From: Herminiimonas sp. | Lineage (GTDB): Bacteria > Pseudomonadota > Gammaproteobacteria > Burkholderiales > Burkholderiaceae_D | NCBI GenBank assembly: GCA_027310305.1 | Contig: DAIDBD010000096.1 | Coordinates: 1-52,561 of the forward strand | Length of the DNA stretch: 52,561 bases | Reading direction: 5' to 3' | Shown: positions 36,701 to 44,569 of the stretch, in pieces | Numbering within the stretch: the stretch's first letter is position 1 | How the letters are laid out: each line of letters starts with the position of its first letter | Position numbers and translations under genes: made by a program | Notes under the pieces: model-generated | What the model was told of the DNA's origin: nothing | What the model saw: the letters and a program-made list of their open reading frames with translations, nothing else | The model's database searches: none

Positions 36701-37023
36701 TCAGGACACCTTTTTACTTGGTTTTCGCTATTAGTGAGCGATTCATATGTCTTCTTGCCAGTCCCACGCATTTGCGCTTCAAGATATTTGAAACATGGCA
36801 TGACTAAATATTTTAATGAATTACCTAACCTGCCTGTTTTTGCCATCAGCGGCTGGACGAATGCTGCATAACAATGCACATCTGCGATCCCTGACCTCGG
36901 CGCGCGAGCGGACTGCAATTGGTTTGGCAGAAAATCTGCCATTATCGAGAGGCCGGTACGCATTAATGGGTTGGTCATTAGCCACTTATCAATTTCGTCT
37001 TAATTCGATGAGTATATGAAGGA

Positions 37024-37051
37024 AAATACATCAAAACAAATAATATTTAAT
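37024..37051. promoter_or_regulatory. 28-bp AT-rich block shared with the livK/lysR region (copy 2)
   Basis: Begins AAATACATCA and ends AATAATATTTAAT. It is identical to 28710-28737 except at three positions. It lies about 325 bp before ubiD and 265 bp before modA. A common regulator for the two catabolic units is the simplest reading. The same block was not noticed near the Mo-hydroxylase operon. Confidence 0.6.
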
Positions 37052-37064
37052 TATGATATAAATC

Positions 37065-37181
37065 AGTAAATTTGATATGTTAAAAAACTTTGAATCGGGA
37101 TCTGACTGGCCCTATGATGAAGACAATTTGGCCCTATCTCAATCCGATGTGACGATTATTTGTATATTAGTAAATTTGATA
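37065..37181 (+). repeat. 13-bp direct repeats AGTAAATTTGATA upstream of modA
   Basis: The two exact copies are 37065-37077 and 37169-37181, spaced 104 bp start to start. In AT-rich DNA such a repeat could occur by chance, but the spacing near whole helical turns suits a looping regulator. Confidence 0.4.
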
Positions 37182-37315
37182 GATAAAATTCGTTTTAGCG
37201 ACATAACATACCTTCGTGTGCCAACATTTTTTTCGTTGACATGGCACATTTCTGTGAGTCAGAAGCCGTATCTATACCTGTCGAAATAGCGATTAGCCCT
37301 TTTGCGAGAACGAAC

Positions 37316-38083
37316 ATGCTCCGTATCCTGCTGTTCCTGATCACGCTGTCGCTAAGCGCTAGCGCTGCCGCACGTGAGCTTTACATTGCAGCAGCCGCCG
37401 ACCTGGCGTATTGCCTCGAAGATCTCAACGCCACCTTTCAGCGCATGCATCCGGATGCAAGGTTAAAAGTTTCCATCGGTTCGTCCGGCAATTTCTATGG
37501 ACAAATCCGAAACGGTGCACCGTTCGAGGTGTTCATGTCCGCCGATCTGCTCTATCCGAGCAAGCTGGTCGAAGCAGGAAAGGCAGACCGAAGTACACTG
37601 CTGCGCTACGCGATAGGACGCATCGCGTTATGGTCCGTGAATCCGAAGTTCGATATTTCAGCTGGCCTGAAAAGTCTTGTGCAGCCCGGCATTCATCGTG
37701 TCGCCATCGCCAATCCGGCGCATGCGCCATACGGCCAGGCTGCGCGTGCGGCGCTTCAACATGAGGGTGTCTGGGATGCCGTAATGCCGAAGCTGGTCAT
37801 GGGCGATAACATTGCGCAAACTGCCCAGTTCGTGCAGACCGGGAATGTCGACGCCGGCATCGTAGCACTGTCTCTGCTGAAATCAACACGACTGACCAAC
37901 GCAGGCCAGTACGTGGTGATTCCGCTGGATCAATATCCGGCCATGGAGCAAGGCGCCATCGTCACCGCACACGGGCGGTCCAATCCGCTGGCGAAACAAT
38001 ATCTGGACTTTCTTGCTTCACCATTGGCACGGGCGATCTTTGATAGTTACGGCTTTCTGCTACCAGAGCAAGCTGCAAAATAA
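37316..38083 (+). CDS. modA: Molybdate-binding periplasmic protein ModA
   Basis: About 255 residues from the ATG at 37316; the frame extends 75 bp further up but lacks a signal peptide there. The Sec signal is LRILLFLITLSLSASAAA. The ModA/WtpA fold is shown by IAAAADLAYCLEDLNATFQR, IGSSGNFYGQIRNGAPFEVF, MSADLLYPSKLVEAGKAD and IANPAHAPYGQAA. It binds molybdate or tungstate for ModB. It is coupled to modB (TAATG overlap). Its presence fits the island's need for molybdenum in the hydroxylase at 17018-21352. Confidence 0.93.
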   Translation: MLRILLFLITLSLSASAAARELYIAAAADLAYCLEDLNATFQRMHPDARLKVSIGSSGNFYGQIRNGAPFEVFMSADLLYPSKLVEAGKADRSTLLRYAIGRIALWSVNPKFDISAGLKSLVQPGIHRVAIANPAHAPYGQAARAALQHEGVWDAVMPKLVMGDNIAQTAQFVQTGNVDAGIVALSLLKSTRLTNAGQYVVIPLDQYPAMEQGAIVTAHGRSNPLAKQYLDFLASPLARAIFDSYGFLLPEQAAK

Positions 38084-38790
38084 TGCTGTGGCCCAGCGAA
38101 ATATCATCCGAATTGTGGTCTACGTTATGGCTTACGCTGCGACTGGCCAGCGTCACCACAATCATTTTACTGATCATCGCGATACCGCTTGCACATTGGC
38201 TCAACCATTCCCGGAACTGGGTGCGGCCCGTAATCGAACTGCTCGTGACGTTGCCAATTGTCTTGCCACCGACGGTCATCGGTTTTTATCTGCTTGTCGC
38301 GCTGTCTCCGATACATTTCCCGGGCAATCTTTGGCAGCAAATTTTCGGCACACCGCTTACGTTTTCATTTTCAGGACTGGTTGTCGGATCGGTAATCTAC
38401 AGTTTGCCGTTTGCAGTGCAGCCAATCCAGAGCGCGTTTCGAAGTGTCGATTCGACCCTGATCGAATCGGCGATTGCGCTGGGTGCCAGAGGGCGCCATA
38501 TATTCTGGTCGATCATCGTGCCAGTTTCTCGCCATGGCATCCTGACCGGGGCTTCGCTCAGCTTTACGCACACCATGGGAGAATTCGGCGTTGTGATGAT
38601 GCTGGGCGGGAATATACCCGGTCAGACTCGGGTCGCGTCGATTGGGTTGTATGACGAAGTGCAGCAGCTCAACTATCCGGCAGCCCATCAATTTGCATTG
38701 ATTCTGCTGGTCGTTTCGGTTGTGCTGCTTGCCTTGATCAGCCTGTTTCAGCGCAGGGGGAAGCAGATCCTGCCGCGCCTGACGATATGA
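38083..38790 (+). CDS. modB: Molybdate ABC transporter permease ModB
   Basis: A 235-residue protein with five or six transmembrane segments and the permease EAA-like loop at LIESAIALGARGRHIFWSII. Characteristic ModB wording includes PIVLPPTVIGFYLLV, FTHTMGEFGVVMMLGGNIPG, and TRVASIGLYDEVQQLNY. It forms the molybdate channel. The expected ATPase gene modC does not follow: the sequence directly after the modB stop is an IS256-type transposase fragment on the other strand. ModB's own C-terminus looks complete or nearly so. Function needs an ATPase from elsewhere in the genome. Confidence 0.93.
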   Translation: MLWPSEISSELWSTLWLTLRLASVTTIILLIIAIPLAHWLNHSRNWVRPVIELLVTLPIVLPPTVIGFYLLVALSPIHFPGNLWQQIFGTPLTFSFSGLVVGSVIYSLPFAVQPIQSAFRSVDSTLIESAIALGARGRHIFWSIIVPVSRHGILTGASLSFTHTMGEFGVVMMLGGNIPGQTRVASIGLYDEVQQLNYPAAHQFALILLVVSVVLLALISLFQRRGKQILPRLTI

Positions 38791-38924
38791 CCGGCGAGCC
38801 CAGACTCCCCCAGACTTGATTCGGCATTCTTGTTCTGGACCTGGGCAAGCAGTTGGTCAATTAGTTCGTCTGGAAACAGTTTGGGGGCTTTGGCTTTCTT
38901 GGTCGTCTTCATGGGTTCGGTCAT
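38791..38924 (-). pseudogene. IS256-family transposase, N-terminal remnant
   Basis: From an ATG at 38924 the minus strand encodes MTEPMKTTKKAKAPKLFPDE, LIDQLLAQVQNKNAES and SLGESGLAG, the start of IS256-type (mutator) transposases, which continues with QLKK in intact copies. The match stops within a few bases of the modB stop codon at 38790. The AAAGGGA box precedes the ATG, and the IS end probably reaches about 38985. A deletion between this IS and modB would explain the loss of modC. Confidence 0.8.
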
Positions 38925-39150
38925 GGTGTGTCCCTTTCGGTATCATCTCATGACCTTTCCACACAAAAATACTGACAGACTCCGCGTTAACGATCCAAAG
39001 CGGAAATGCTGTTTGATTCCACCACTGTCAAAGTGCAACGCCATCCGAGACTGTAACGTGGTAATCGAGGTCGCAATCGAAGACTGCTCGTTTGAAGGGA
39101 GGACGGCATTGCTGGCCGTGTTCGTTAGGAAACTCAATACCGACATTCCC

Positions 39151-39672
39151 TCAGCCCACCTTGTCTACTTTATGGATCGACTCGCCTTCTTCGATTCCTT
39201 TCCGCGCAGAGACAAATGCCCGGCGCGGAATACTTGGACTCTTCAGGTTCAGCTCGTTGCGCATTGCTGAAAGTGCCTGCAGTCTTTCATGTAGTTCGCT
39301 CAGTCGATCTAACTGAAACAATTCGATTTCCCGGAACAAACGAGCATCATTACGAAGTGCGAGGAACTGGCCAGCCGCAGCCCGGTGCATAGCCGCGCGC
39401 TCGTTCGGCTTGAGAAAAGTCATCAACCCTGTGAGTAGCGAAGCCAGAAGAGTGAAAGCAGTCGCCCATTCAGGTTGGCTCTTTATCAGCGTTGCCCCGG
39501 CGACTGCCCCAAGAACCGTTGCCGGGACGCCCAACCAATAGTTGCGGCGTACCCAAGTATCTTCGGCGTTAAAATGTCCTTTACTGGAATATGTAGCGTC
39601 TTCCTCCAGACGCTCAGCCTCACGGCGTAGCGCGGCTACTTGCTTTTGCGTATCGTCTGGGTATCCATTCAT
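39151..39672 (-). CDS. SLATT-domain two-helix membrane protein
   Basis: A 173-residue protein. A basic/acidic N-terminal helix ([20 protein letters not shown]) is followed by two transmembrane helices (about 44-65, [18 protein letters not shown]; and 70-90, [17 protein letters not shown]) and a cytoplasmic helical tail ([20 protein letters not shown]). This is the SLATT architecture, predicted as a pore-forming effector in conflict systems. It overlaps the hsdM'-'hsdR fusion by 4 bp (ATGA). In the ancestral operon it probably followed hsdR. Its role with a dead restriction system is unclear. Confidence 0.75.
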   Translation of the reverse strand: MNGYPDDTQKQVAALRREAERLEEDATYSSKGHFNAEDTWVRRNYWLGVPATVLGAVAGATLIKSQPEWATAFTLLASLLTGLMTFLKPNERAAMHRAAAGQFLALRNDARLFREIELFQLDRLSELHERLQALSAMRNELNLKSPSIPRRAFVSARKGIEEGESIHKVDKVG

Positions 39673-39998
39673 TGTCTGCTATCCCCAGATCTCGACACGC
39701 TCCATTCTGACGACAATGCCTCGGCCTGCTGCAGCACCGCTTGCACAGCTACGTCCTGCAAATCAGGCGGATACCCGTACTTCCGCAGAATACGCTTCAC
39801 TAGGACACGCAACAGTGCTGTGTGCTTGGCCTCGAAGGCGTCCGAAATGTACTTCAGGAAAATCAGTCCGAGCGCCACATGCTTGTAATCGGACGGCTCC
39901 ATGTTGCCGCGCAGTTTGTCGGCCGCCTTGAACATCTCGGCCTCGAAACCGAGATTGCCGCCGTTGCCGTTTTTTGTTGCTTTATCGCCATTAGCCAT
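39669..39998 (-). pseudogene. In-frame hsdM'-'hsdR fusion left by deletion of a type I restriction system
   Basis: A 109-residue frame of two unrelated parts. Residues 1-63 ([40 protein letters not shown]) are the N-terminal helical domain of a type I methyltransferase HsdM. Residues about 64-100 ([20 protein letters not shown], then [14 protein letters not shown]) match the very end of an HsdR restriction subunit. The joint lies near 39808. The methylase core, all of hsdS and most of hsdR are gone, so no modification or cutting is possible. The frame is preserved across the joint, so a small protein may still be made. Confidence 0.8.
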
Positions 39999-40013
39999 AT
40001 TGATTCCAGTTTC

Positions 40014-40517
40014 TTATTCTTTCGGAGGCAACGCTGCTTCGAGCGCCACCAGCATTTGTTCTGCTGCTTCCCACGGCAGCCGTCGCCCGTTAACGCGCAT
40101 TTTGTGAAGTGCCGCCCTGGCCACCGTCACGGTAATCCGCTGCTCGCGCACCATCTCCGAGATGAGCCACACCGTGCCTTTGACCTCGACCTGCTCTGTT
40201 TCCGCCGCTTGTCTCAACGCAGCATCACCCGACAGCAGAGGACATTTTTCGACCTCGGCCAGCGCGAGCGCGAACAGGTCGTTGCGCCCCGGCTTAGCGT
40301 AAATTTGGCTCAGGGCCTGGACGCGTTCAACGCTCTTCGATGACAACGTGCGGGTCTGCAGGCCCATGTCCAGCAAGTGGGCATGCTGCTCTTCCAGTTC
40401 CTCGTAGTACAAAACATCCGGCACTGCGAACTGGTAGCCAAGACTAAACATTGGTGCCACGAGATCGCCCACTTCGACATCCATCAAAATGTTGGCATCA
40501 CTGATTAACAGCAGCAT
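40014..40517 (-). CDS. PIN-like domain protein, probable toxin partner of the XRE-ImmA protein
   Basis: A 167-residue protein. The first acidic motif reads LLLISDANILMDVEVGDL with Asp7 and Asn9, and later acidic residues occur in GRNDLFALALAEVE and LLSGDAALRQAAE, the pattern of a PIN-like nuclease fold (D, E, D, D). It overlaps the XRE-ImmA gene by 20 bp and is co-transcribed with it. The pairing looks like a toxin-antitoxin unit in which the XRE-ImmA protein is repressor and antidote. The exact family name is uncertain. Confidence 0.7.
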   Translation of the reverse strand: MLLLISDANILMDVEVGDLVAPMFSLGYQFAVPDVLYYEELEEQHAHLLDMGLQTRTLSSKSVERVQALSQIYAKPGRNDLFALALAEVEKCPLLSGDAALRQAAETEQVEVKGTVWLISEMVREQRITVTVARAALHKMRVNGRRLPWEAAEQMLVALEAALPPKE

Positions 40518-41565
40518 CGCCGCCTTCCATCGAGCGGACGCGTCGAAACTGTTGCAGTGGCATGTTCATTAACTCGGCGGCCTTCGACTCGCCGATGTAT
40601 TCCTCGGCTAGCGCGTGAAACACCAACTGTTCGAAAATGTGCGCCTTCTCTGTGGGATAGTCGCACCCCGGCTCCTTCCGATACCAGCCTTTGTAGCGGA
40701 ACAGCTTAGCCTGCTCTTCGCGATAGGCAGGCGAGATGATTCCAAGGTCTCGAGCGCGATACAGAATTCCGGCCATCGACAGCCCGAATTCCTCCTTCAA
40801 CAGCCCTAGTTCCTTGAGTTCGATGGCGTTGCGATGCTCACCCAGCTCTTGCAGCACAGATGCGCGTGGAAATAAGAACGTTCCGGCGAAGCGGTTGCAC
40901 GCCATTTCTTCGTCCAGATCATCGGCAAGGCGGCCTTCGAGCATGAGATGTCCCAACTCGTGCGCCAGCGTGAAGCGCTGACGATCCCCCGGCCAGTGAC
41001 GACCAACGACCACAATGGGCATGCCGTTGGCGCGCGCCGCAAGGCCGTCAAATTTATTCTCGGCATCAGCCTCAATCATGAAGACACGAAAGCCGTTGGT
41101 TTCCAGCACATCAATCAAATCGGGGATTGGATCAAAACCCAACTCCCACGCCTCGCGAACTCTCTCGGCGACTTCTTCGATCTGATCCATCGCGGTAATG
41201 GATGCTGGCAACCCATCGACCGTAGCAAAAGCCTTGACGGGCGAATGCGGAAAAAGGTTTTCCAGCTCGATGCGACGTTCGATCTGATCGATCACTTCAT
41301 GGGTAATCGCATCCAGACGTTTTTTGGGCAAAGAGCTGCGCTTGCGGTACTCAATACCCTCGAGAGCGACCGGGTCCGGACGGAAGAAATATTCGGAGCG
41401 CACCTTGAGCGTACGCGATAGCCCGATCAAAATGTCGCTTGATGGCATGGCAATACCGTCTTCATACTTTTTGATAGATGCATGGGATACGCCGACGCGT
41501 TCGCCTAGATCGCGCAGGGATAGCCCAGCCGTCTTACGAGCTCGATGGAGTCGAATGCTAAACAT
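40498..41565 (-). CDS. XRE-family HTH fused to ImmA/IrrE (M78) zinc peptidase
   Basis: A 355-residue protein. The N-terminal XRE helix-turn-helix spans about 4-60 (KTAGLSLRDLGERVGVSHAS, IKKYEDG). The ImmA/IrrE peptidase domain has HELGH at 202-206 within FTLAHELGHLMLEG, with a downstream EEMACNRFAG segment that supplies the third metal ligand. Such proteins act as repressors that are cleaved or cleave partners on stress, and pair with toxins. It heads a minus-strand operon with the PIN-like gene, the hsd fusion and SLATT. A perfect 10-bp inverted repeat 36 bp upstream of its start is a likely autoregulatory operator. Confidence 0.9.
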   Translation of the reverse strand: MFSIRLHRARKTAGLSLRDLGERVGVSHASIKKYEDGIAMPSSDILIGLSRTLKVRSEYFFRPDPVALEGIEYRKRSSLPKKRLDAITHEVIDQIERRIELENLFPHSPVKAFATVDGLPASITAMDQIEEVAERVREAWELGFDPIPDLIDVLETNGFRVFMIEADAENKFDGLAARANGMPIVVVGRHWPGDRQRFTLAHELGHLMLEGRLADDLDEEMACNRFAGTFLFPRASVLQELGEHRNAIELKELGLLKEEFGLSMAGILYRARDLGIISPAYREEQAKLFRYKGWYRKEPGCDYPTEKAHIFEQLVFHALAEEYIGESKAAELMNMPLQQFRRVRSMEGGDAAVNQ

Positions 41566-41600
41566 GGTTGTCCTCTCGTACCCAAATGGGTCATTTGCGA

Positions 41601-41641
41601 TGGTTTACAAAAGCTACTAAAACACATTAAATTGTAAACCA
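41601..41641. promoter_or_regulatory. Palindromic operator candidate upstream of the XRE-ImmA gene
   Basis: TGGTTTACAA at 41601-41610 and its exact reverse complement TTGTAAACCA at 41632-41641, centres 31 bp apart (three helical turns). It overlaps the expected promoter of the gene starting at 41565; TTTACA within the far arm could be a -35 element. Autorepression by the XRE protein is the natural reading. Confidence 0.7.
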
Positions 41642-42169
41642 AGTTCATCACAAGTTCAAGGTGCGCCATAAGTGCTATTAGGAAACAGAGACGCGCCTGT
41701 CCGGATGCGGATTCGGATTGAATCGGGAATCGAATTTTGGTCCGATTGGTCTGATAGATCAGGTGAGTCCAGCATCCGGCAAGGTATAGGTGCCCGGAAA
41801 TGGTTTTAAGTTAGGCAAGGTGGAGATTCTTACCTCTCACACAGATCGCTGTATTTTCCCCCATCTCGTAGCTTGATTCGGCTGCATTGCGCCGGTCAGC
41901 TTAGTCGTAGACAGCATATCTGACCGAGATGGTCATCCGAGGCCTTGCGCTGACCAACGGCTTCAACTTTTTAAGAACGGGGCGCCGCTCAAGGATGGAA
42001 TACCGGCAGAAGGTGATCGGACAGAACAACAGAAATTAGCCGCCTGAACAACCAAGATTGCAAAATTTTAGCTGCGCTTATATCAGATTTGCCTTCGCTC
42101 CTTGCCTTTTCGCCATAGGCTTGCATTTGTCGTCAATTTTCCAGCCGGAGTTATCAAAAAAGTAGCTGC
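41642..42169. other. Intergenic stretch without a recognisable gene
   Basis: About 530 bp between two minus-strand genes. Short frames on both strands show no family resemblance and no ribosome-binding sites. The DNA around 41890-42060 has GC content closer to coding DNA and may be decayed gene material. Nothing was identified. Confidence 0.4.
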
Positions 42170-42445
42170 TTAACCACTTTTCGAATTTTCCGTACCACTT
42201 CCACTCGACAATATATTTGCCGCCTTTTCGAGCATCTCGCCCACAATCGTAGATTGCGTCTTACCTTCTTTTTTCGCTACATCGCGCAAAAGTGCCGCCT
42301 GCTGGTGCGTTAAGAAAAGGCTGATTTCTACACCATCATCCAGTTTTTTTTTTCGATAGGCTGCTTGCCGAGCAGCTGACGTGAGCGCCCCTCCCGCTTT
42401 TTTCGGCCGCCCCCTCTTCCGCGTTTCCATCAGATTCTCTGCCAC
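42170..42445 (-). CDS. Small basic protein, possible ribbon-helix-helix DNA-binding protein
   Basis: 91 residues from a GTG at 42445 with an AGGGA box 6 nt upstream. The basic N-terminus (TRKRGRPKKAGGALTSAARQ) contains an RGRPKK AT-hook-like motif. The C-terminal half (VEISLFLTHQQAALLRDVAK, EGKTQSTIVGEMLEKAAN) has the strand-helix-helix layout of Arc/CopG-type repressors. Such small proteins often control transfer or partition genes on mobile elements. It is divergent from the AAA ATPase gene and may regulate it. Confidence 0.6.
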   Translation of the reverse strand: MAENLMETRKRGRPKKAGGALTSAARQAAYRKKKLDDGVEISLFLTHQQAALLRDVAKKEGKTQSTIVGEMLEKAANILSSGSGTENSKSG

Positions 42446-42676
42446 GGTATTCCCTGGTCCGTAATTTCATCACTACCTCACAATAACATTCATCAGTGAG
42501 CGCGGCTATTTTTTTGAAAGCAACATTAAAAGAGCTTGTTTTTATTGTGAGGGGGTGACATTATATATGGGAGAATGGGAAAAACATAAAACTCAGCTTT
42601 CCGCCTTGAAAGCAAATGCAGACCCACCAGAATTTCATGAAATATCTTTATGTCAAAAATAGTAATAGGGAGAAAT

Positions 42677-44089
42677 ATGCTTGAAAACTTCAAACTGGAC
42701 TGTATTCGCTGCGAAACGGTGCACGACCTGGCTGATGCAGTTGCCTTAGCAACCAAGGTATTTGCCGATTCAAAAACCCCTGCCATGGACAAGGCAACGT
42801 TCGAGCTCTCGAAAAACTTGTTTATCGGCGTTGCGCTCGATATCGCTTACACCAAAAAAAATGGCATGTTCAGCGATATGCTGGATTTTCTTACCGATCC
42901 GGGTTGGGACAGCCCATTACAAATGTTTCATCATTTTGATCGTGCTGGGGAAGCGTTCCAACAAAAAGATGCCGCAGCATGGCGCACGGAGTTCATGAAA
43001 ACGACTGCGCATATATCCAGGGACATGGCTACAACACTGGTGAAGCAATGTCGCTTCCATTGGAAGAGCGCATTGCGCATTTCAGGAATAAATCAACGAG
43101 AAAAATCATGTCCCAGTGACTGTGTATCGGTTTTTAAGCAGGAACTGGTTGCAAGCGCATTGCACATCACCGCCGCGCTTCGAGCAGACAAGAATTCAGG
43201 CGCGACCCTAATTCTTGAAAATGCCCAAGTCAATGAAGGTTACCGTACAGTGCCCAATGCAAGAATAGCGAGGGCAAATCTTGAAAAAGCAAAAGGCAAA
43301 TTCGAGAATCTGGCAGAGCCCATCAACCGTTTGCAATCGCGCCTTATTTTGGCTGGCTGCATGAGACCGGATGATTTTTATATCCCACCAATGCTGCTCC
43401 TGGGCGAGCCGGGTATTGGAAAAACTTGTCTGGCCATGCAACTTGCGAAATCACTGGATGTGCCGATGGAAAAAATAAGCGCTGGCAGCGCTCAAGGTGC
43501 CTTTCAATTCACCGGCTCCCACACAAGCTGGGCAAGCGCCAGACCAGGCTCATTGTTTACGCTGCTTGCCGCCGGCAAGTCCGCTACGCCTATCGTCATT
43601 GTTGACGAAGTCGACAAAATACGGGACGCGCAATATCCGGTTCTGCCGGTGTTGTTGGACCTGCTTGAACGAGAGACTGCTAAACGGTTCAAAGATGAAT
43701 TTTTCGAAATGACATTCGATGCAAGCAAAATCATTTTTGTTTTGACCGCCAACAGCCTGGACGGCGTGCCACCGGCATTGATTTCGCGGTGTGAGATATT
43801 TGAAGTGCCGCGCCCACTGCCAAGGCAGCGATTACGCATCATCGAAGAAGTGGCAAATAGCTTGCGCGCCAAAACGAGGATGTCGATTGCGCTGGATAAA
43901 ACCACAAGTGTCATCCTATCGGAACGCATGGATATTGATCTGCGCGGGATGACCCGTTTAGTCGAAGAAGCGTTTGCAATAGCGATACAGTCCGGTGAAT
44001 CAGACGCTTTTTTGTATGGAGATAAATGCATGAAGCAATATCGGTCCGATGCTTTGGGTCGCTCTGAATTACCGAGAACAATTCATTGA
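42677..44089 (+). CDS. AAA+ ATPase with Lon-like ATPase core and TraG/VirD4-like N-terminus
   Basis: 470 residues from the ATG at 42677, which has an AGGGAG box 6 nt upstream. The C-terminal half is a Lon-like AAA+ core with Walker A GEPGIGKT (about 243-250), Walker B IVIVDEVDK (about 306-314), sensor FVLTANSLDGVP and the arginine finger in PALISRCEIF, but no protease domain. The N-terminal 20-85 (FELSKNLFIGVALDIAYTKK, FSDMLDFLTDP) resembles the middle of TraG/VirD4 coupling proteins, where a dxFWxxsAxxLl segment occurs. Function is unknown; it may be a mosaic of a broken coupling protein and an ATPase. Confidence 0.7.
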   Translation: MLENFKLDCIRCETVHDLADAVALATKVFADSKTPAMDKATFELSKNLFIGVALDIAYTKKNGMFSDMLDFLTDPGWDSPLQMFHHFDRAGEAFQQKDAAAWRTEFMKTTAHISRDMATTLVKQCRFHWKSALRISGINQREKSCPSDCVSVFKQELVASALHITAALRADKNSGATLILENAQVNEGYRTVPNARIARANLEKAKGKFENLAEPINRLQSRLILAGCMRPDDFYIPPMLLLGEPGIGKTCLAMQLAKSLDVPMEKISAGSAQGAFQFTGSHTSWASARPGSLFTLLAAGKSATPIVIVDEVDKIRDAQYPVLPVLLDLLERETAKRFKDEFFEMTFDASKIIFVLTANSLDGVPPALISRCEIFEVPRPLPRQRLRIIEEVANSLRAKTRMSIALDKTTSVILSERMDIDLRGMTRLVEEAFAIAIQSGESDAFLYGDKCMKQYRSDALGRSELPRTIH

Positions 44090-44569
44090 CTGCCTATCCT
44101 GTAGGCTAATAGCCCGCCACGCATTAAACAGCAAAGGGCTTCATATGGCGCCCTGCCCGCGTCGGCCTGTACGGCCAAGCACAGAGGTGGCCCTGTTTGG
44201 CTGGACACGAATTTGACTTCGTTAAGTGGTGCTTTGCGGATGTAGCGTTATCTACGCCGCCTCCTGAAGGGCGGGAAGATGCTGATAGTAAAACTCATCC
44301 GGTGTGCTGCCCTCAAGCCCACCCACTTGTTGCGTTAAGCAAAGCGCCCTCGGCACCGCGTTCTGCGCAACAGTCATGAAAGTTCGCGCGAAGATCAGCG
44401 GCATCATTCCGCTTAGTACACATGTTCAGCGGAAGATGCAGCTCGCCACCACGCCCCTAAGAAAAAACTATCCCGCATCTGCCTAAACACGCTAGGTTAG
44501 CTTCGATGTATTGAAGAATACGTGGCAATCGACTACGATGACACGGCTTAGGTAATCACTGAAGTTGAC
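44090..44569. other. Intergenic stretch with scattered IS debris
   Basis: 480 bp between two plus-strand genes. It contains the transposase tail listed at 44252-44334 and otherwise short frames without support. CCTGTAGGCTAATAGCC (44097-44113 region) could fold weakly. It probably holds the promoter of the gene at 44570. Confidence 0.4.
44252..44334 (-). pseudogene. Probable IS3-family transposase C-terminal scrap
   Basis: The minus strand reads VGGLEGSTPDEFYYQHLPAL and QEAA before a TAG at 44252. The GG-TPDEFYY pattern resembles the end of IS3-group OrfB proteins (LGGxTPDEFY). Only about 25 residues are left. Confidence 0.45.

Larger units (their letters stand above)
36701..37315. promoter_or_regulatory. 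Divergent region ubiD / modA with AT-rich operator candidates
   Basis: 615 bp without a supported gene. The stretch 37020-37210 is strongly AT-rich. It holds copy 2 of the 28-bp block (37024-37051) and a 13-bp direct repeat AGTAAATTTGATA at 37065-37077 and 37169-37181, 104 bp apart (about ten helical turns). It must carry promoters for ubiD (minus) and modA (plus). No good ModE palindrome was recognised. Confidence 0.6.

Noticed and set aside
36697-36978. A 93-residue minus-strand frame overlapping the ubiD start by 4 bp
   Set aside because: No ribosome-binding site or family resemblance; ubiD has its own AAGGTG box, and the frame covers the promoter region.
37020-37210. ModE binding site upstream of modA
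   Set aside because: No convincing ModE palindrome is present; only AT-rich direct repeats were seen.
38925-39150. Plus-strand frames after the IS256 fragment
   Set aside because: They run antisense to the SLATT gene or the IS end and have no supporting signals.
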